From Eubacteriales bacterium (GTDB taxonomy: Bacteria > Bacillota > Clostridia > Lachnospirales > Lachnospiraceae): a stretch of 64,000 nt of DNA. Both the position numbers and the translations under genes were made by a program. Positions 47,563-56,600 of this stretch are shown here, piece after piece. How positions within the stretch are numbered: position 1 is the stretch's first letter; every line of letters begins with the position of its first letter. Location: contig JAUNDE010000001.1 in assembly GCA_030526265.1 (NCBI GenBank), positions 95,874-159,873 on the forward strand, given 5' to 3'. The notes beneath the pieces are model-generated. The model ran no database searches, was not told the DNA's origin, and saw nothing but the letters and a program-made list of their open reading frames with translations.

Positions 47563-47985
47563 ATGGTAAACATTTTAACAGGCCAGAAAGGCAGCGGAAA
47601 AACACAGAAAATGATGGAGCTTGCTAACGAGAAAGCAAAAGCTTATAAAGGTAATGTCGTATTTATCAAGAACAGTCATCACGACACAAGAAACGTTGAT
47701 TTCAACATCCGTGTAGTATGTATGGATGATTATCCGGCAATCAAGAACTCTGATTCATACATCGGATTTTTATATGGAATGTACAGTGCAAACCTTGATA
47801 CAGAATGTGTATTTATCGACGGACTTTTGAAATACGCAGACATTAACTTCGAGGACGTTCCAAACTTTATCACAAGATTAAAACAGCTTTCAGCTGAGTG
47901 CGGAGTTGATTACTATGTAAGTATCAGCGCAGACAAAGCAGATCTCGCAGGAGAGGCATTCGAAGGCTGCACATTCGTGAACTAA
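47563..47985 (+). CDS. Small P-loop NTPase of unknown function
   Basis: About 140 residues, one compact domain. Walker A GQKGSGKT at residues 7-14, Walker B-like ECVFIDGLL near residue 86, and a C-terminal region YYVSISADKADLAGEAFEG that resembles a nucleotide-specificity end. I chose ATG 47563 (AAAGGAG upstream, nine bases away). A TTGTTA-17-TATAAT promoter lies upstream. No regulatory or oligomerisation domain is visible and no partner gene is adjacent: the only plus-strand gene for kilobases on either side. I do not recognise a family; shape recalls thymidine-kinase-like or RecA-like minimal P-loop proteins. Confidence 0.78.
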   Translation: MVNILTGQKGSGKTQKMMELANEKAKAYKGNVVFIKNSHHDTRNVDFNIRVVCMDDYPAIKNSDSYIGFLYGMYSANLDTECVFIDGLLKYADINFEDVPNFITRLKQLSAECGVDYYVSISADKADLAGEAFEGCTFVN

Positions 47986-48025
47986 TTCATATCTGACATT
48001 TTTGAAAATTACATATGCGGAACGA

Positions 48026-48057
48026 AGAGACTGTTGCAAAATATAGTCTCTTTTTTC
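48026..48057 (+). terminator. Terminator of the P-loop gene
   Basis: An 8-bp stem AAGAGACT / AGTCTCTT with a 12-nt loop, running into TTTT, about 40 bp after the stop. Confidence 0.85.
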
Positions 48058-48100
48058 TTGTGTAAATATACGGGAAACAAATCATTTAATAAAACATTAC

Positions 48101-48265
48101 ACAGAAAAAGACATATCATCAAAACAGGTCGCCTTGCCTGCGCTTCACTTCGGTTTTGTTATGCACGCACTCGTTCGCAATAGAAGCATTTGCTCCTCGT
48201 GCGTGCATCAAACTCGTGAAGCTTGTCCGGCTTCCGATTATTTTGAATGATATGTCTTTTTCTGT
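48101..48265. repeat. 165-bp palindromic element with perfect 19-bp outer arms
   Basis: Arms ACAGAAAAAGACATATCAT (48101-48119) and its exact complement (48247-48265) enclose nested stems: GCTTCAC/GTGAAGC (48142-48148, 48216-48222) and ATGCACGCAC/GTGCGTGCAT (48161-48170, 48199-48208). The centre holds the 27-nt core (48176-48202) also seen at 28160-28186. It lies between the convergent P-loop and AEC transporter genes, beyond a normal terminator. The flanks (47986-48100, 48266-48361) hold no gene. Confidence 0.75.
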
Positions 48266-48361
48266 TTACTATTTTTCTGTCTACTGCTTTTTTCTCTTTT
48301 TTAATTTCCTGAATTATATATTTTTTACGTACAACTTTTCACTTCAGTCTTCAAGAGTCTT

Positions 48362-49303
48362 TTATAATCCGCACAGGAATGTATAAAACAGTGTCATGAG
48401 CGGCATTGTGATAATGCACATGAATACGGACATCACATTGATCATACTCGCGTACTCTGCATCCTGATCGTTTAACAGCGCGAGCTGCGTGACCATAACC
48501 GCCACCGGCGCACACGCCGCAAGAAGTGTCACGAGCAGGATCTGCTGTGCATCCGGGTGGATTCCCATATGTACGATTCCGGCGAGAAATACTGCCGTAA
48601 AAGCCGGAAATACAACAAGGCGGAGCAGACTGATCAGATAAGCCTTTTTCGTCCGGAAAATCTCTTTCAGATCCTTGTTCCCAATCAGCATTCCGACTAC
48701 AAACATCGTAACCGGTCCGATCGAATTTCCAAATCCATCCATACTCTTCGCAACAACTGCCGGAATACGAATTCCTGTAAAGAACAGAACAAAGCCAATC
48801 ACAATCGAAATAATATTCGGATTTTTCACGATCTTTCCAATGTTATCCCGTATACTCTTTCCACTCAACATAGAGTAAAGATGCGTCCACATTAATGTAT
48901 TGCCGACCATAATATATGCACATGTATAAAATACCCACTCCTGTCCAAGCACAAACGACACAAGCGGAATGATCAGATATCCACAGTTTGAATAGACAAC
49001 AGATGCCTGTTCTACCCTGTCAAATCGCAGTGGTGTTACAAGAAGTCTGGCGCCTGCAATATAAAGCGCATAGACGATTACTGCCACAACAAGTGAAAGA
49101 AAGAGCCCTTTCAGTTTATCCGGTGTATAGTCAATCTCTAATGCACGGATGGTCACACATGGCGACAGCACATAGGCTGCCAGCCATGATAACACTTTAC
49201 TGTCTTCTTCCTTCAGAAGATTCTTTTTTACGACAAAATATCCAAGTGCAGCGATCGCAAACAATACCGCGATCTGCTGCACCAACAATATACTTAGTTC
49301 CAT
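48362..49303 (-). CDS. AEC-family transporter
   Basis: A 313-residue membrane protein with about ten hydrophobic helices, of the auxin efflux carrier (AEC) superfamily. It begins MELSILLVQQIAVLFAIAALG, has SWLAAYVLSPCVTIRAL, VVYSNCGYLIIPLV (the conserved Asn/Pro region), and SIRDNIGKIVKNPNIISIVIG in the middle, ending FYTFLCGL. Such carriers export or import organic anions such as malate or amino acids; substrate unknown. Next gene upstream is the 531-residue membrane protein, 12 bp away. Confidence 0.9.
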   Translation of the reverse strand: MELSILLVQQIAVLFAIAALGYFVVKKNLLKEEDSKVLSWLAAYVLSPCVTIRALEIDYTPDKLKGLFLSLVVAVIVYALYIAGARLLVTPLRFDRVEQASVVYSNCGYLIIPLVSFVLGQEWVFYTCAYIMVGNTLMWTHLYSMLSGKSIRDNIGKIVKNPNIISIVIGFVLFFTGIRIPAVVAKSMDGFGNSIGPVTMFVVGMLIGNKDLKEIFRTKKAYLISLLRLVVFPAFTAVFLAGIVHMGIHPDAQQILLVTLLAACAPVAVMVTQLALLNDQDAEYASMINVMSVFMCIITMPLMTLFYTFLCGL

Positions 49304-49314
49304 TTACATGTTCC

Positions 49315-50910
49315 TTATTCTATCGAAAGAACAACGTTTGCTTTTGTTCCTTCTTTGTATTCCATTGTGATCTCCTGACCCACTTCATATTTGATGATAT
49401 CGATATAATCAACAACAGATACATCGTAAATCGCATCGGAGCCTTCCACCATCAGATAATAATGCGAATTTCCATCGATGACGCCCTGTGCAATCTTTGT
49501 GATCTTTCCGGTCACGGAAAGAATCTCTCGCGTATCTTCCTCTTCTTCCTTCAATCCGTTGGAGTAGAGAAGCTCAAGATAATTGCTCTCACACTGACTG
49601 ACCGTATCACCGATTGCCACGATCTGGTACTTCTGTACATTGACAAGGGCATATTTCTTAACAAGGCCCGCATCATCCTTCAATGCGATAAAATAGGTCG
49701 GCTCATCCTGCAGGTTGAGAAGCAGCGGGAATGTCGCTGTATAATGCAGGTTCTGAACCTGTCCTTCTGCCGACGCCATCGCAGCCGCCTCTGTAGCTCC
49801 TTCTACCTTATAGTACTTCGTCTCCATCGTACGCTGGTTCGAGAGCATGAAACCAACATTGGACTGATCGCCGTTTACAGATGTCACACCCGTATACATC
49901 CACACATCATCATCCAGCGCAAGGTAATTGTAGCCATCGGTTGTCTGAAGACAATCCTTCTGACCGAGAACACTGTTCAAAAATCCGTGCTTGAGTGTAC
50001 CATAGTAATCAAACAGACTTACGAGAAGGTCTGCAGAATATGCACGGTCGATCCACTGTGGTGCCTTATCTACATCATAAGCTTTGCATTCTCCTGTGAC
50101 TGCATTACAGAGCACAACTTTTCCAACTGTTTCTCCGCCGAACAGACCGATGTTATATTTCTTGACAGGAGCGATCCAATAAGGAACTCCATCCTCATCA
50201 ATTTCAAAACTCAGCTCACCAAAAATATACGTCGGGTATGAAAATCTGAGATGGCGGTAAATATTCCGGTTAAAATACTCACTTTTGGAATATTTGATCG
50301 GCTGTTCAAGTTTCACAAGCTCCGTATTCTGGCTTGCCATATCAATACGGATATAAGCCGGAATACCAGACTTCTGGTTTGTGATCCATTTGATCGCACT
50401 CGCATAACGAAGCGGTGTCACTCTGAATGGACGTCCCTTGTAGTTGATCTGACTGTACGTAGAATCCACCTCAAACTGAGACACCATATCTACCATGCTT
50501 CCCATCTTTCTGTCGCCAAGGATTGCAGCCGTATCTCTGTCAAGGAGCGGAACTTTATCAAAAGAGATTTCCTGAACGTCATCAGTAAATTCTCCCTCTT
50601 CCACCGTCATGAGCTTCTGATACTTTCTCGCATTGATGATCGGTGATGACAGGAGCGATCCGATTATATAGACCAGACCAAGTCCAACGATCACGGTCAG
50701 GAGCGTTTTTGCAACTTTCGATTCTTTGATCTCCCTCGGATTGATTCTCTTTCGAACAATATAGTATACAAGTATCGCAGCAAAAAAGGCCACAATAAAG
50801 AACCATGTCTCCGAAGAATGGATATTTATCGCCGGAAGCGAAACATAATAATAGATTCCGGCCACGATCACGAGCACGATCGCAATCGTTATTTTTCTCG
50901 ATCCTTTCAT
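49315..50910 (-). CDS. Large conserved membrane protein, function unknown
   Basis: A 531-residue protein. The first 105 residues contain three hydrophobic segments (about 8-28, 37-56, 68-90), and the remainder is a large soluble domain, probably extracytoplasmic. Features include FRVTPLRYASAIKWI, PYWIAPVKKYNIGLFGG, VGKVVLCNAVTGECKAY and a C-terminal OB-like piece (VTGKITKIAQGVIDGNSHYYLM, about 465-531). The VLCNAVTGE style resembles PepSY-like repeats. I recognise no enzyme. It lies 12 bp upstream of the AEC transporter gene, so the two may be cotranscribed. Gene reality is supported by length and a GAAAGGA ribosome-binding site. Confidence 0.75.
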   Translation of the reverse strand: MKGSRKITIAIVLVIVAGIYYYVSLPAINIHSSETWFFIVAFFAAILVYYIVRKRINPREIKESKVAKTLLTVIVGLGLVYIIGSLLSSPIINARKYQKLMTVEEGEFTDDVQEISFDKVPLLDRDTAAILGDRKMGSMVDMVSQFEVDSTYSQINYKGRPFRVTPLRYASAIKWITNQKSGIPAYIRIDMASQNTELVKLEQPIKYSKSEYFNRNIYRHLRFSYPTYIFGELSFEIDEDGVPYWIAPVKKYNIGLFGGETVGKVVLCNAVTGECKAYDVDKAPQWIDRAYSADLLVSLFDYYGTLKHGFLNSVLGQKDCLQTTDGYNYLALDDDVWMYTGVTSVNGDQSNVGFMLSNQRTMETKYYKVEGATEAAAMASAEGQVQNLHYTATFPLLLNLQDEPTYFIALKDDAGLVKKYALVNVQKYQIVAIGDTVSQCESNYLELLYSNGLKEEEEDTREILSVTGKITKIAQGVIDGNSHYYLMVEGSDAIYDVSVVDYIDIIKYEVGQEITMEYKEGTKANVVLSIE

Positions 50911-51028
50911 AATTGATTTCCTTTCTAATCAGTGAAGTTTCTCATATCACTGACATTTCTTCTCATAATGTTTCTATATTCTAACTCTTTTTATTCCATT
51001 TTGCAATCATCAGAAGATCCAAAAGGAA

Positions 51029-51055
51029 CAGGGCGACCATGCTTTGGCCGCCCCG
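51029..51055 (-). terminator. Terminator after the EF-G paralogue gene
   Basis: An 11-bp GC-rich stem with two imperfect pairs (CGGGGCGGCCA / TGGTCGCCCTG), followed on the minus strand by TTCCTTTT, about 20 bp after the stop. Confidence 0.75.
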
Positions 51056-51076
51056 TTTTATAGATTATTCTGAATA

Positions 51077-53152
51077 TTATTCTTCTGCTGCACGTTTTGC
51101 AATCTCAGCTTCCTGTACATCGGCAGGTGCCTGCTCATAGCGTGCGAACTCGTATTCGTAAACACCACGTCCACCAGTCATAGAACGAAGTACTGTACAA
51201 TATCCAAATGTCGCTGTCATCGGAACATCTGCAACGATTTCTGTATATCCGCTGCCAACCGGATTCATTCCAAGCACACGGCCACGACGTTTGTTAAGGT
51301 CACCCATAACGTCTCCCGTATAGTCATCCGGTACAGTTACTTTCATTGTAGCGATAGGCTCAAGAAGTACTGGTGCTGCCTCCATGAATCCTTTCTTGAA
51401 TGCCTGAATGGTAGCTGTCTTGAATGCCATTTCTGAAGAGTCTACCGGATGGTAAGATCCGTCATAAAGTGTCGCTTTCACACCAACAACCGGATATCCT
51501 GCTACAGGACCTTTTACAACAGATTCCTGGAGACCTTTTTCAACAGCCGGGAAGTAGTTCTTCGGAACTGCTCCACCAACTACGCATTCTTCAAATACAT
51601 AAGGGGTCTCCAGATCACCTGATGGCTCAAATCTCATCTTAACATGTCCGTACTGACCATGTCCGCCGGACTGTTTCTTGTATTTTGTATCCACATCAGA
51701 ATTCTTCTTCAATGTCTCACGGAATGCAACCTTTGGAGTTTCAAGATTGATCTCGCATTTGTATCTTGCAGCAAGCTTGCTTGCGATGATCTCAAGATGC
51801 TGATCTCCCATTCCGTAAAGAAGTGTCTGACGGTTCTCGCTGTCATTGACCATCTTAACAGTAACATCTTCAGCCATGATTCTCTGGAGTGCTTGGGAAA
51901 CCTTATCCTCATCACCTTTGTTCTTACACGTATATTTCATGTATGTATATGGCTTAGAGTACTGTGTCTTGGCATATGACAATGGAACATTCTTTGTTGA
52001 TAATGTATCTCCTGTCTTTGTAGCCTGAAGCTTCGCAATCGCTCCGATGTCACCTGCGAAAAGCTCTGTAACTTCTTCCGGTTTGCCACCGATCATTGTA
52101 TAAAGCTTTCCGACTTTCTCTTCTGATTCTGTATCCGCATTGTAAAGTACGTCATTTGTTTTCAAAACACCGGAACATACTTTGATGAAGGAATATTTTC
52201 CGATAAACGGGTCAACCATTGTCTTGAATACATATGCGGATTTTGATCTTGCAAAGTCATAATTAGCTTCGTAGATCTCATTTGTCTTGCGGTTGATACC
52301 TGCACATTCTCTCCAGTCAGGGCTTGGGAATAAACGTACGATATCAGACATGAGGTTTGATGCCCCGTGTGTATAAAGGTTTGATCCCATAAGTACAGGA
52401 ACGATGCTTCCATTCATTACTTCTGAACGAAGTGCTGAGCGGATCTCTTCAACTGAGAACTCATCACCCTCAAAATAACGATCCATATATTCTTCACTTG
52501 TCTCGGCAACTGCCTCTAATAATTTTTCACGATATTTCTCGAAATATTCCATGCAGTAATCCGGAATCTCACATTCTTCTCTTACTGCGATGTCTTTAAA
52601 TCTTCTACCAGCCTGTTTTACGATATTGATATAACCAACGAACTTCTGGTCTTCACGGATCGGTGTATAACATGGTGCGATCGCTTTTCCATATTTCTCT
52701 GTAAGATCCTCAACGATCTGACGGAAACTTGCATCATCCTGATCCATCTCTGTCACATAGACAAGACGAGGCAGTTTATACTTGTCACACAACTCCCATG
52801 CTTTCTCTGCACCTACCTCAACGCCGGCTTTACCAGACACAACGATAACTGCCGCATCTGCTGCGCTGACTGCCTCTTCTACTTCACCTACAAAGTCAAA
52901 GTATCCAGGTGTGTCCAGTACATTGATCTTTGCCTTTTCCCATTCGATCGGAACCAGTGATGTTCCAATTGAGAATCCACGTTTCTGCTCCTCTTTATCA
53001 AAATCGCTGATCGTATTTCCGTCTGCTACTTTACCCATACGATTTGTTGCGCCAGATACATATGCCATAGCCTCTACAAGACTTGTCTTACCGCATCCAC
53101 CGTGTCCCAAAAGAACAACGTTTCTGATCTCGTCGGTTCTGTATACTTTCAT
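51077..53152 (-). CDS. EF-G-like translational GTPase paralogue with altered G motifs
   Basis: A 691-residue protein with the five-domain layout of EF-G. P-loop GHGGCGKTSL is intact (residues 16-25). The switch I motif is RGFSI instead of RGITI (near residue 59), G3 is DTPGYFDF instead of DTPGHVDF (near 80), so the catalytic His is Tyr, and G4 is TEMD instead of NKMD (near 135). Domain II (YVFKTMVDPFIGKYSFIK), III-IV (KKQSGGHGQYGHVKMRFEP) and V (PVGSGYTEIVADVP) look normal. This matches the EF-G-like (EF-G2) subfamily also seen in Actinobacteria, rather than the housekeeping FusA. It stands alone with its own terminator, divergent from tyrA. Confidence 0.92.
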   Translation of the reverse strand: MKVYRTDEIRNVVLLGHGGCGKTSLVEAMAYVSGATNRMGKVADGNTISDFDKEEQKRGFSIGTSLVPIEWEKAKINVLDTPGYFDFVGEVEEAVSAADAAVIVVSGKAGVEVGAEKAWELCDKYKLPRLVYVTEMDQDDASFRQIVEDLTEKYGKAIAPCYTPIREDQKFVGYINIVKQAGRRFKDIAVREECEIPDYCMEYFEKYREKLLEAVAETSEEYMDRYFEGDEFSVEEIRSALRSEVMNGSIVPVLMGSNLYTHGASNLMSDIVRLFPSPDWRECAGINRKTNEIYEANYDFARSKSAYVFKTMVDPFIGKYSFIKVCSGVLKTNDVLYNADTESEEKVGKLYTMIGGKPEEVTELFAGDIGAIAKLQATKTGDTLSTKNVPLSYAKTQYSKPYTYMKYTCKNKGDEDKVSQALQRIMAEDVTVKMVNDSENRQTLLYGMGDQHLEIIASKLAARYKCEINLETPKVAFRETLKKNSDVDTKYKKQSGGHGQYGHVKMRFEPSGDLETPYVFEECVVGGAVPKNYFPAVEKGLQESVVKGPVAGYPVVGVKATLYDGSYHPVDSSEMAFKTATIQAFKKGFMEAAPVLLEPIATMKVTVPDDYTGDVMGDLNKRRGRVLGMNPVGSGYTEIVADVPMTATFGYCTVLRSMTGGRGVYEYEFARYEQAPADVQEAEIAKRAAEE

Positions 53153-53288
53153 AATTTATCTGCCTCCTTGTTCGATAAAATCTCATGGGTACATTGTACT
53201 AAAAAAAGTACAACTTTACAACTCTTTTATGCACATTTTACAACAACAAATTATTTCGTGCACTTTTTCACTTTAAAGCAATATAGCG

Positions 53289-53317
53289 TTGCATTTCTCT
53301 TTTATTCGTAGTAAAAT
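53289..53317 (+). promoter_or_regulatory. Putative promoter of tyrA-aroA
   Basis: TTGCAT (53289-53294), 17 bp, TAAAAT (53312-53317), ending 33 bp before the tyrA start. Confidence 0.55.
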
Positions 53318-53350
53318 AGTTACAATATGTTTCAATCGGAGGGAAAAATT

Positions 53351-54445
53351 TTGAGAACGAAAATTGGTTTTATCGGGCTTGGACTGATCGGCGGAAGTAT
53401 CGCGAAAGCAATTCGTCAGTATTATCCAGATTATCAAATTGTAGCATTCGATAAAAATAAAGAAACACTGGCACTCGCCACGCAGGAATCTCTGATCCAT
53501 GTGGCAGCTACCACGATCGATGACAACTTCAAAAACTGTAAATATATTTTTCTGTGTGCACCGGTATCCTACAACACCGCGTACCTCCCACAGATCAAAC
53601 CATATCTGGATGACGAATGTATTCTGACCGATGTCGGAAGTGTCAAGACGAATATTCACACCGAAGCAGAACGCCTCGGTATAGAAGAATATTTTATAGG
53701 CGGACACCCTATGGCAGGTTCTGAGAAGAACGGCTACCCGAATTCAAAAGCAATGCTGATCGAGAATGCCTATTATATTCTGACACCTACCAAAAAAATA
53801 TCAAAAGAAAAGGTTGATGAATATTCTGCTTTTGTCGAAAGTCTCAAAGCTCTTCCGATCATTCTGGGATACGAAGAGCACGATTACATCACAGGTGTGA
53901 TCAGCCATCTGCCGCACATCATTGCCTCCACACTCGTCAATTTCGTCAGGAAGTCCGACACACCGGAGGAATACATGAAGCTTCTCGCCGCAGGCGGATT
54001 TAAGGATATCACAAGGATTGCCTCCTCTTCGCCGACGATGTGGCAGCATATCTGCTCCAAGAACAGAAAAAATATCGTCGATATCATTGACGATTATATC
54101 GGTGATCTCACATCCATCCGAACGATCATCGAGAATAACTCCGAACAGGGAATCTATGACTGGTTCGATCGCTCGAGAAATTATCGAAATTCCATTCCGG
54201 AGAATTCATCCGGACCGCTCAAAAAGTCCTATGCTCTTTATTGCGACATCATTGACGAGGCCGGCGGGATCGCTACAATTGCGACAATACTTGCTTCAAA
54301 TAATATCAGTATTAAAAATATCGGAATCATTCATAACCGTGAATTCGAAGAAGGCGTACTCCGCATCGAATTTTATGATTCGACATCTTCAGCGAAAGCT
54401 GCTGAAATGCTGAGAAAATATCGATACATTGTATACGAGCGTTAA
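53351..54445 (+). CDS. tyrA: Prephenate dehydrogenase with ACT domain
   Basis: NAD-dependent oxidative decarboxylation of prephenate to hydroxyphenylpyruvate for tyrosine. About 364 residues: the Rossmann motif GLGLIGGSIA, GGHPMAGSEKNGY (catalytic His and Ser), SHLPHIIASTL, RIASSSPTMW, and a C-terminal ACT domain (about 290-364, IATIATILASNNISIKNIGI). I chose the TTG at 53351 because GGAGGG lies eight bases upstream; an ATG at 53327 precedes that site. It is first of tyrA-aroA-HAD. Confidence 0.93.
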   Translation: MRTKIGFIGLGLIGGSIAKAIRQYYPDYQIVAFDKNKETLALATQESLIHVAATTIDDNFKNCKYIFLCAPVSYNTAYLPQIKPYLDDECILTDVGSVKTNIHTEAERLGIEEYFIGGHPMAGSEKNGYPNSKAMLIENAYYILTPTKKISKEKVDEYSAFVESLKALPIILGYEEHDYITGVISHLPHIIASTLVNFVRKSDTPEEYMKLLAAGGFKDITRIASSSPTMWQHICSKNRKNIVDIIDDYIGDLTSIRTIIENNSEQGIYDWFDRSRNYRNSIPENSSGPLKKSYALYCDIIDEAGGIATIATILASNNISIKNIGIIHNREFEEGVLRIEFYDSTSSAKAAEMLRKYRYIVYER

Positions 54446-54456
54446 GGGAGTCAGAC

Positions 54457-55755
54457 ATGAAACAGACAACAATCACTAAAAGAACACATGGATTAAAAGG
54501 TGAAATTACAATTCCCGGCGACAAATCCATCTCACACCGCTCTGTCATGTTCGGGGCGATCGCAAACGGTATAACTGAAGTCACCGGATTCTTAAAAGGT
54601 GCTGACTGTCTCTCGACGATCGGTTGTTTTCGCAGTCTCGGCATTGACATTCGCGAAGAATCCGGCAAGATCCTCATCCACGGAAAAGGTCTCCATGGAT
54701 TATCCGCACCGTCCGGAACACTTGACACCGGCAACAGTGGGACAACGACCCGTCTCATTTCCGGAATTCTTGCCGGACAGCCATTCACAAGCGTATTATC
54801 CGGGGATGCATCCCTGAACACAAGACCGATGGGGCGTATCATGGAACCGTTAAGCAGCATGGGAGCCCACATTACAAGCGTAGGAGAGAACAACTGCGCT
54901 CCACTTAAGATCGAGCCGGGAACGCTGCATGGAATACAATATCATTCCAAAGTCGCTTCCGCGCAGGTAAAATCAGCGATCCTTCTCGCCGGTCTTTATG
55001 CCGACGGAGAGACATCTGTCACAGAACCAGTGCTGTCGAGAAATCACACCGAACTGATGCTGAACGGTTTTGGCGCAGCTGTGACCGCAAGAACGGAAAC
55101 TGACGGACGGGCAACCGCTTCGATCACTCCATGCGAAGACTTATACGGACAGAAAATAACAGTCCCTGGCGACATTTCTTCCGCTGCCTATTTTATCGCT
55201 GCCGGACTGCTCGTTCCGGGATCAGAGATTCTGATCAGAAATGTCGGCATCAATCCTACAAGAGCAGGTATTTTAAAAGTCTGCGAGGACATGGGTGCAG
55301 ACATCAGCTATTTAAACAGGGAATCAGCCGGAGGTGAGCCTACCGCAGATCTTCTCGTCAAATATTCACCATTAAAAGGTACTGAGGTAAGTGGTTCTAT
55401 CATCCCGACACTGATCGATGAGATTCCTATGATCGCTGTACTGGCTGCATTTGCAGGAGGAAAAACGGTCATCAAAGACGCTGCCGAATTAAAGGTGAAA
55501 GAGACAAACCGAATCGATACGGTGACCGAAAATCTGAAAGCAATGGGTGCTAAGATCACCCCAACCGATGACGGTATGATCATTGAAGGAACCGGCTCGC
55601 TAAACGGTGCGCAAATCAACAGCTATCTTGATCACCGCATCGCAATGGCATTCTCCATTGCGGGTCTTGCCGCAGAAGGAGAGACAGTAATCGGAAACAG
55701 TCAGTGCGTCGACGTGTCCTACCCGACGTTTTTTGAGACAATTCATTCATTGTAA
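54457..55755 (+). CDS. aroA: 5-enolpyruvylshikimate-3-phosphate synthase
   Basis: Sixth shikimate pathway step. The 432-residue product has the substrate loop PGDKSISHRSVMFGAIA near residue 20, the glyphosate-loop region DTGNSGTTTRLISGILAG near residue 90, DEIPMIAVLAAFA near 305 and KETNRIDTV near 340. The Gly and Pro/Thr positions of the loop resemble class II enzymes. It is 11 bp after tyrA and 18 bp before the HAD gene. Confidence 0.97.
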   Translation: MKQTTITKRTHGLKGEITIPGDKSISHRSVMFGAIANGITEVTGFLKGADCLSTIGCFRSLGIDIREESGKILIHGKGLHGLSAPSGTLDTGNSGTTTRLISGILAGQPFTSVLSGDASLNTRPMGRIMEPLSSMGAHITSVGENNCAPLKIEPGTLHGIQYHSKVASAQVKSAILLAGLYADGETSVTEPVLSRNHTELMLNGFGAAVTARTETDGRATASITPCEDLYGQKITVPGDISSAAYFIAAGLLVPGSEILIRNVGINPTRAGILKVCEDMGADISYLNRESAGGEPTADLLVKYSPLKGTEVSGSIIPTLIDEIPMIAVLAAFAGGKTVIKDAAELKVKETNRIDTVTENLKAMGAKITPTDDGMIIEGTGSLNGAQINSYLDHRIAMAFSIAGLAAEGETVIGNSQCVDVSYPTFFETIHSL

Positions 55756-55773
55756 ATATTTGGAGAACATATT

Positions 55774-56421
55774 ATGGCAAAATATCACTATTATTTATTC
55801 GACCTGGACGGAACGATCACAGACTCAGAAATGGGCATCACAAATTCAGTGAAGCATGCACTGAAGAAATACGGCATTGAAGAGACAGATCAGGACAAGC
55901 TCCGAAAATTTGTCGGACCTCCGCTCGCAGATTCTTTTATGAAATATTACGGATTTACAAAAGAGCAGGCGCAGAAAGGCATTGAATACTACCGCGAATA
56001 CTATACGAATGGCGGCATGTTCGAAAATGAAGTATACGATGGGATTCCCGAGCTTCTTCAGAAATTGAAGGATGCAGGGAAAGTACTGATCGTCGCAACA
56101 TCCAAGCCGGAGCTGTTCGCGAAACAGATTCTGGATCATTTTGATCTGTCAAAGTATTTCGACTGTATCGCCGGTGCATCCATGGACGAATCACGTGTCA
56201 ATAAAGACGAGGTGATTGCTTATGCGCTCGATCTGTACGGTGTCAGCGAGCACAAAAAGGAAATGGTCATGATCGGTGACCGGGAGCACGATATCTTCGG
56301 CGCGAAGAAAAATGATCTGGACAGTATCGGTGTACTGTTCGGTTTCGGAGATCTTAACGAACTTAAGGCAGCCGGAGCAGACTACATCGTAGAGCATCCA
56401 CTGGAGATTTTTGATATCTAA
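55774..56421 (+). CDS. HAD-superfamily phosphatase (phosphoglycolate phosphatase-like)
   Basis: A 215-residue HAD IA-type phosphatase. Motif I FDLDGTITDS has the nucleophile Asp and the acid/base Asp; motif II VIVATSKPE; motif III Lys in RVNKDE; motif IV MIGDREHDIFGAKKN. An alpha-helical cap (about 15-80) is present. Substrate unknown; the 5'-nucleotidase/phosphoglycolate phosphatase branch is most likely. It is last of tyrA-aroA-HAD. Confidence 0.88.
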   Translation: MAKYHYYLFDLDGTITDSEMGITNSVKHALKKYGIEETDQDKLRKFVGPPLADSFMKYYGFTKEQAQKGIEYYREYYTNGGMFENEVYDGIPELLQKLKDAGKVLIVATSKPELFAKQILDHFDLSKYFDCIAGASMDESRVNKDEVIAYALDLYGVSEHKKEMVMIGDREHDIFGAKKNDLDSIGVLFGFGDLNELKAAGADYIVEHPLEIFDI

Positions 56422-56516
56422 ACACAAGGCTGATCTATCGAACAATCATTGATACATGTAACATCTTCAATACAACAAATGATGATCTACTCGTGTAGTT
56501 TTCCTAATACACCAAA

Positions 56517-56569
56517 AATCCCCTGTGCAGAGTGTTGAATCAAATATTCAGCACTTCACACAGGGGATT
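56517..56569. terminator. Bidirectional terminator between the HAD and 78-residue genes
   Basis: Arms AATCCCCTGTG (56517-56527) and CACAGGGGATT (56559-56569) enclose an inner stem AGTG...CACT and TGAA...TTCA, with A-runs to the left and T-runs to the right. Confidence 0.85.
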
Positions 56570-56600
56570 CATTTTACTTCTCTGTTTTAAAAACAAGCCA

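Noticed and set aside
48988-50241. A 417-codon plus-strand open frame
   Set aside because: It is entirely antisense to the AEC transporter and the 531-residue membrane protein genes, is rich in Cys, His, Ile and Arg with no domain, and lacks a ribosome-binding site.
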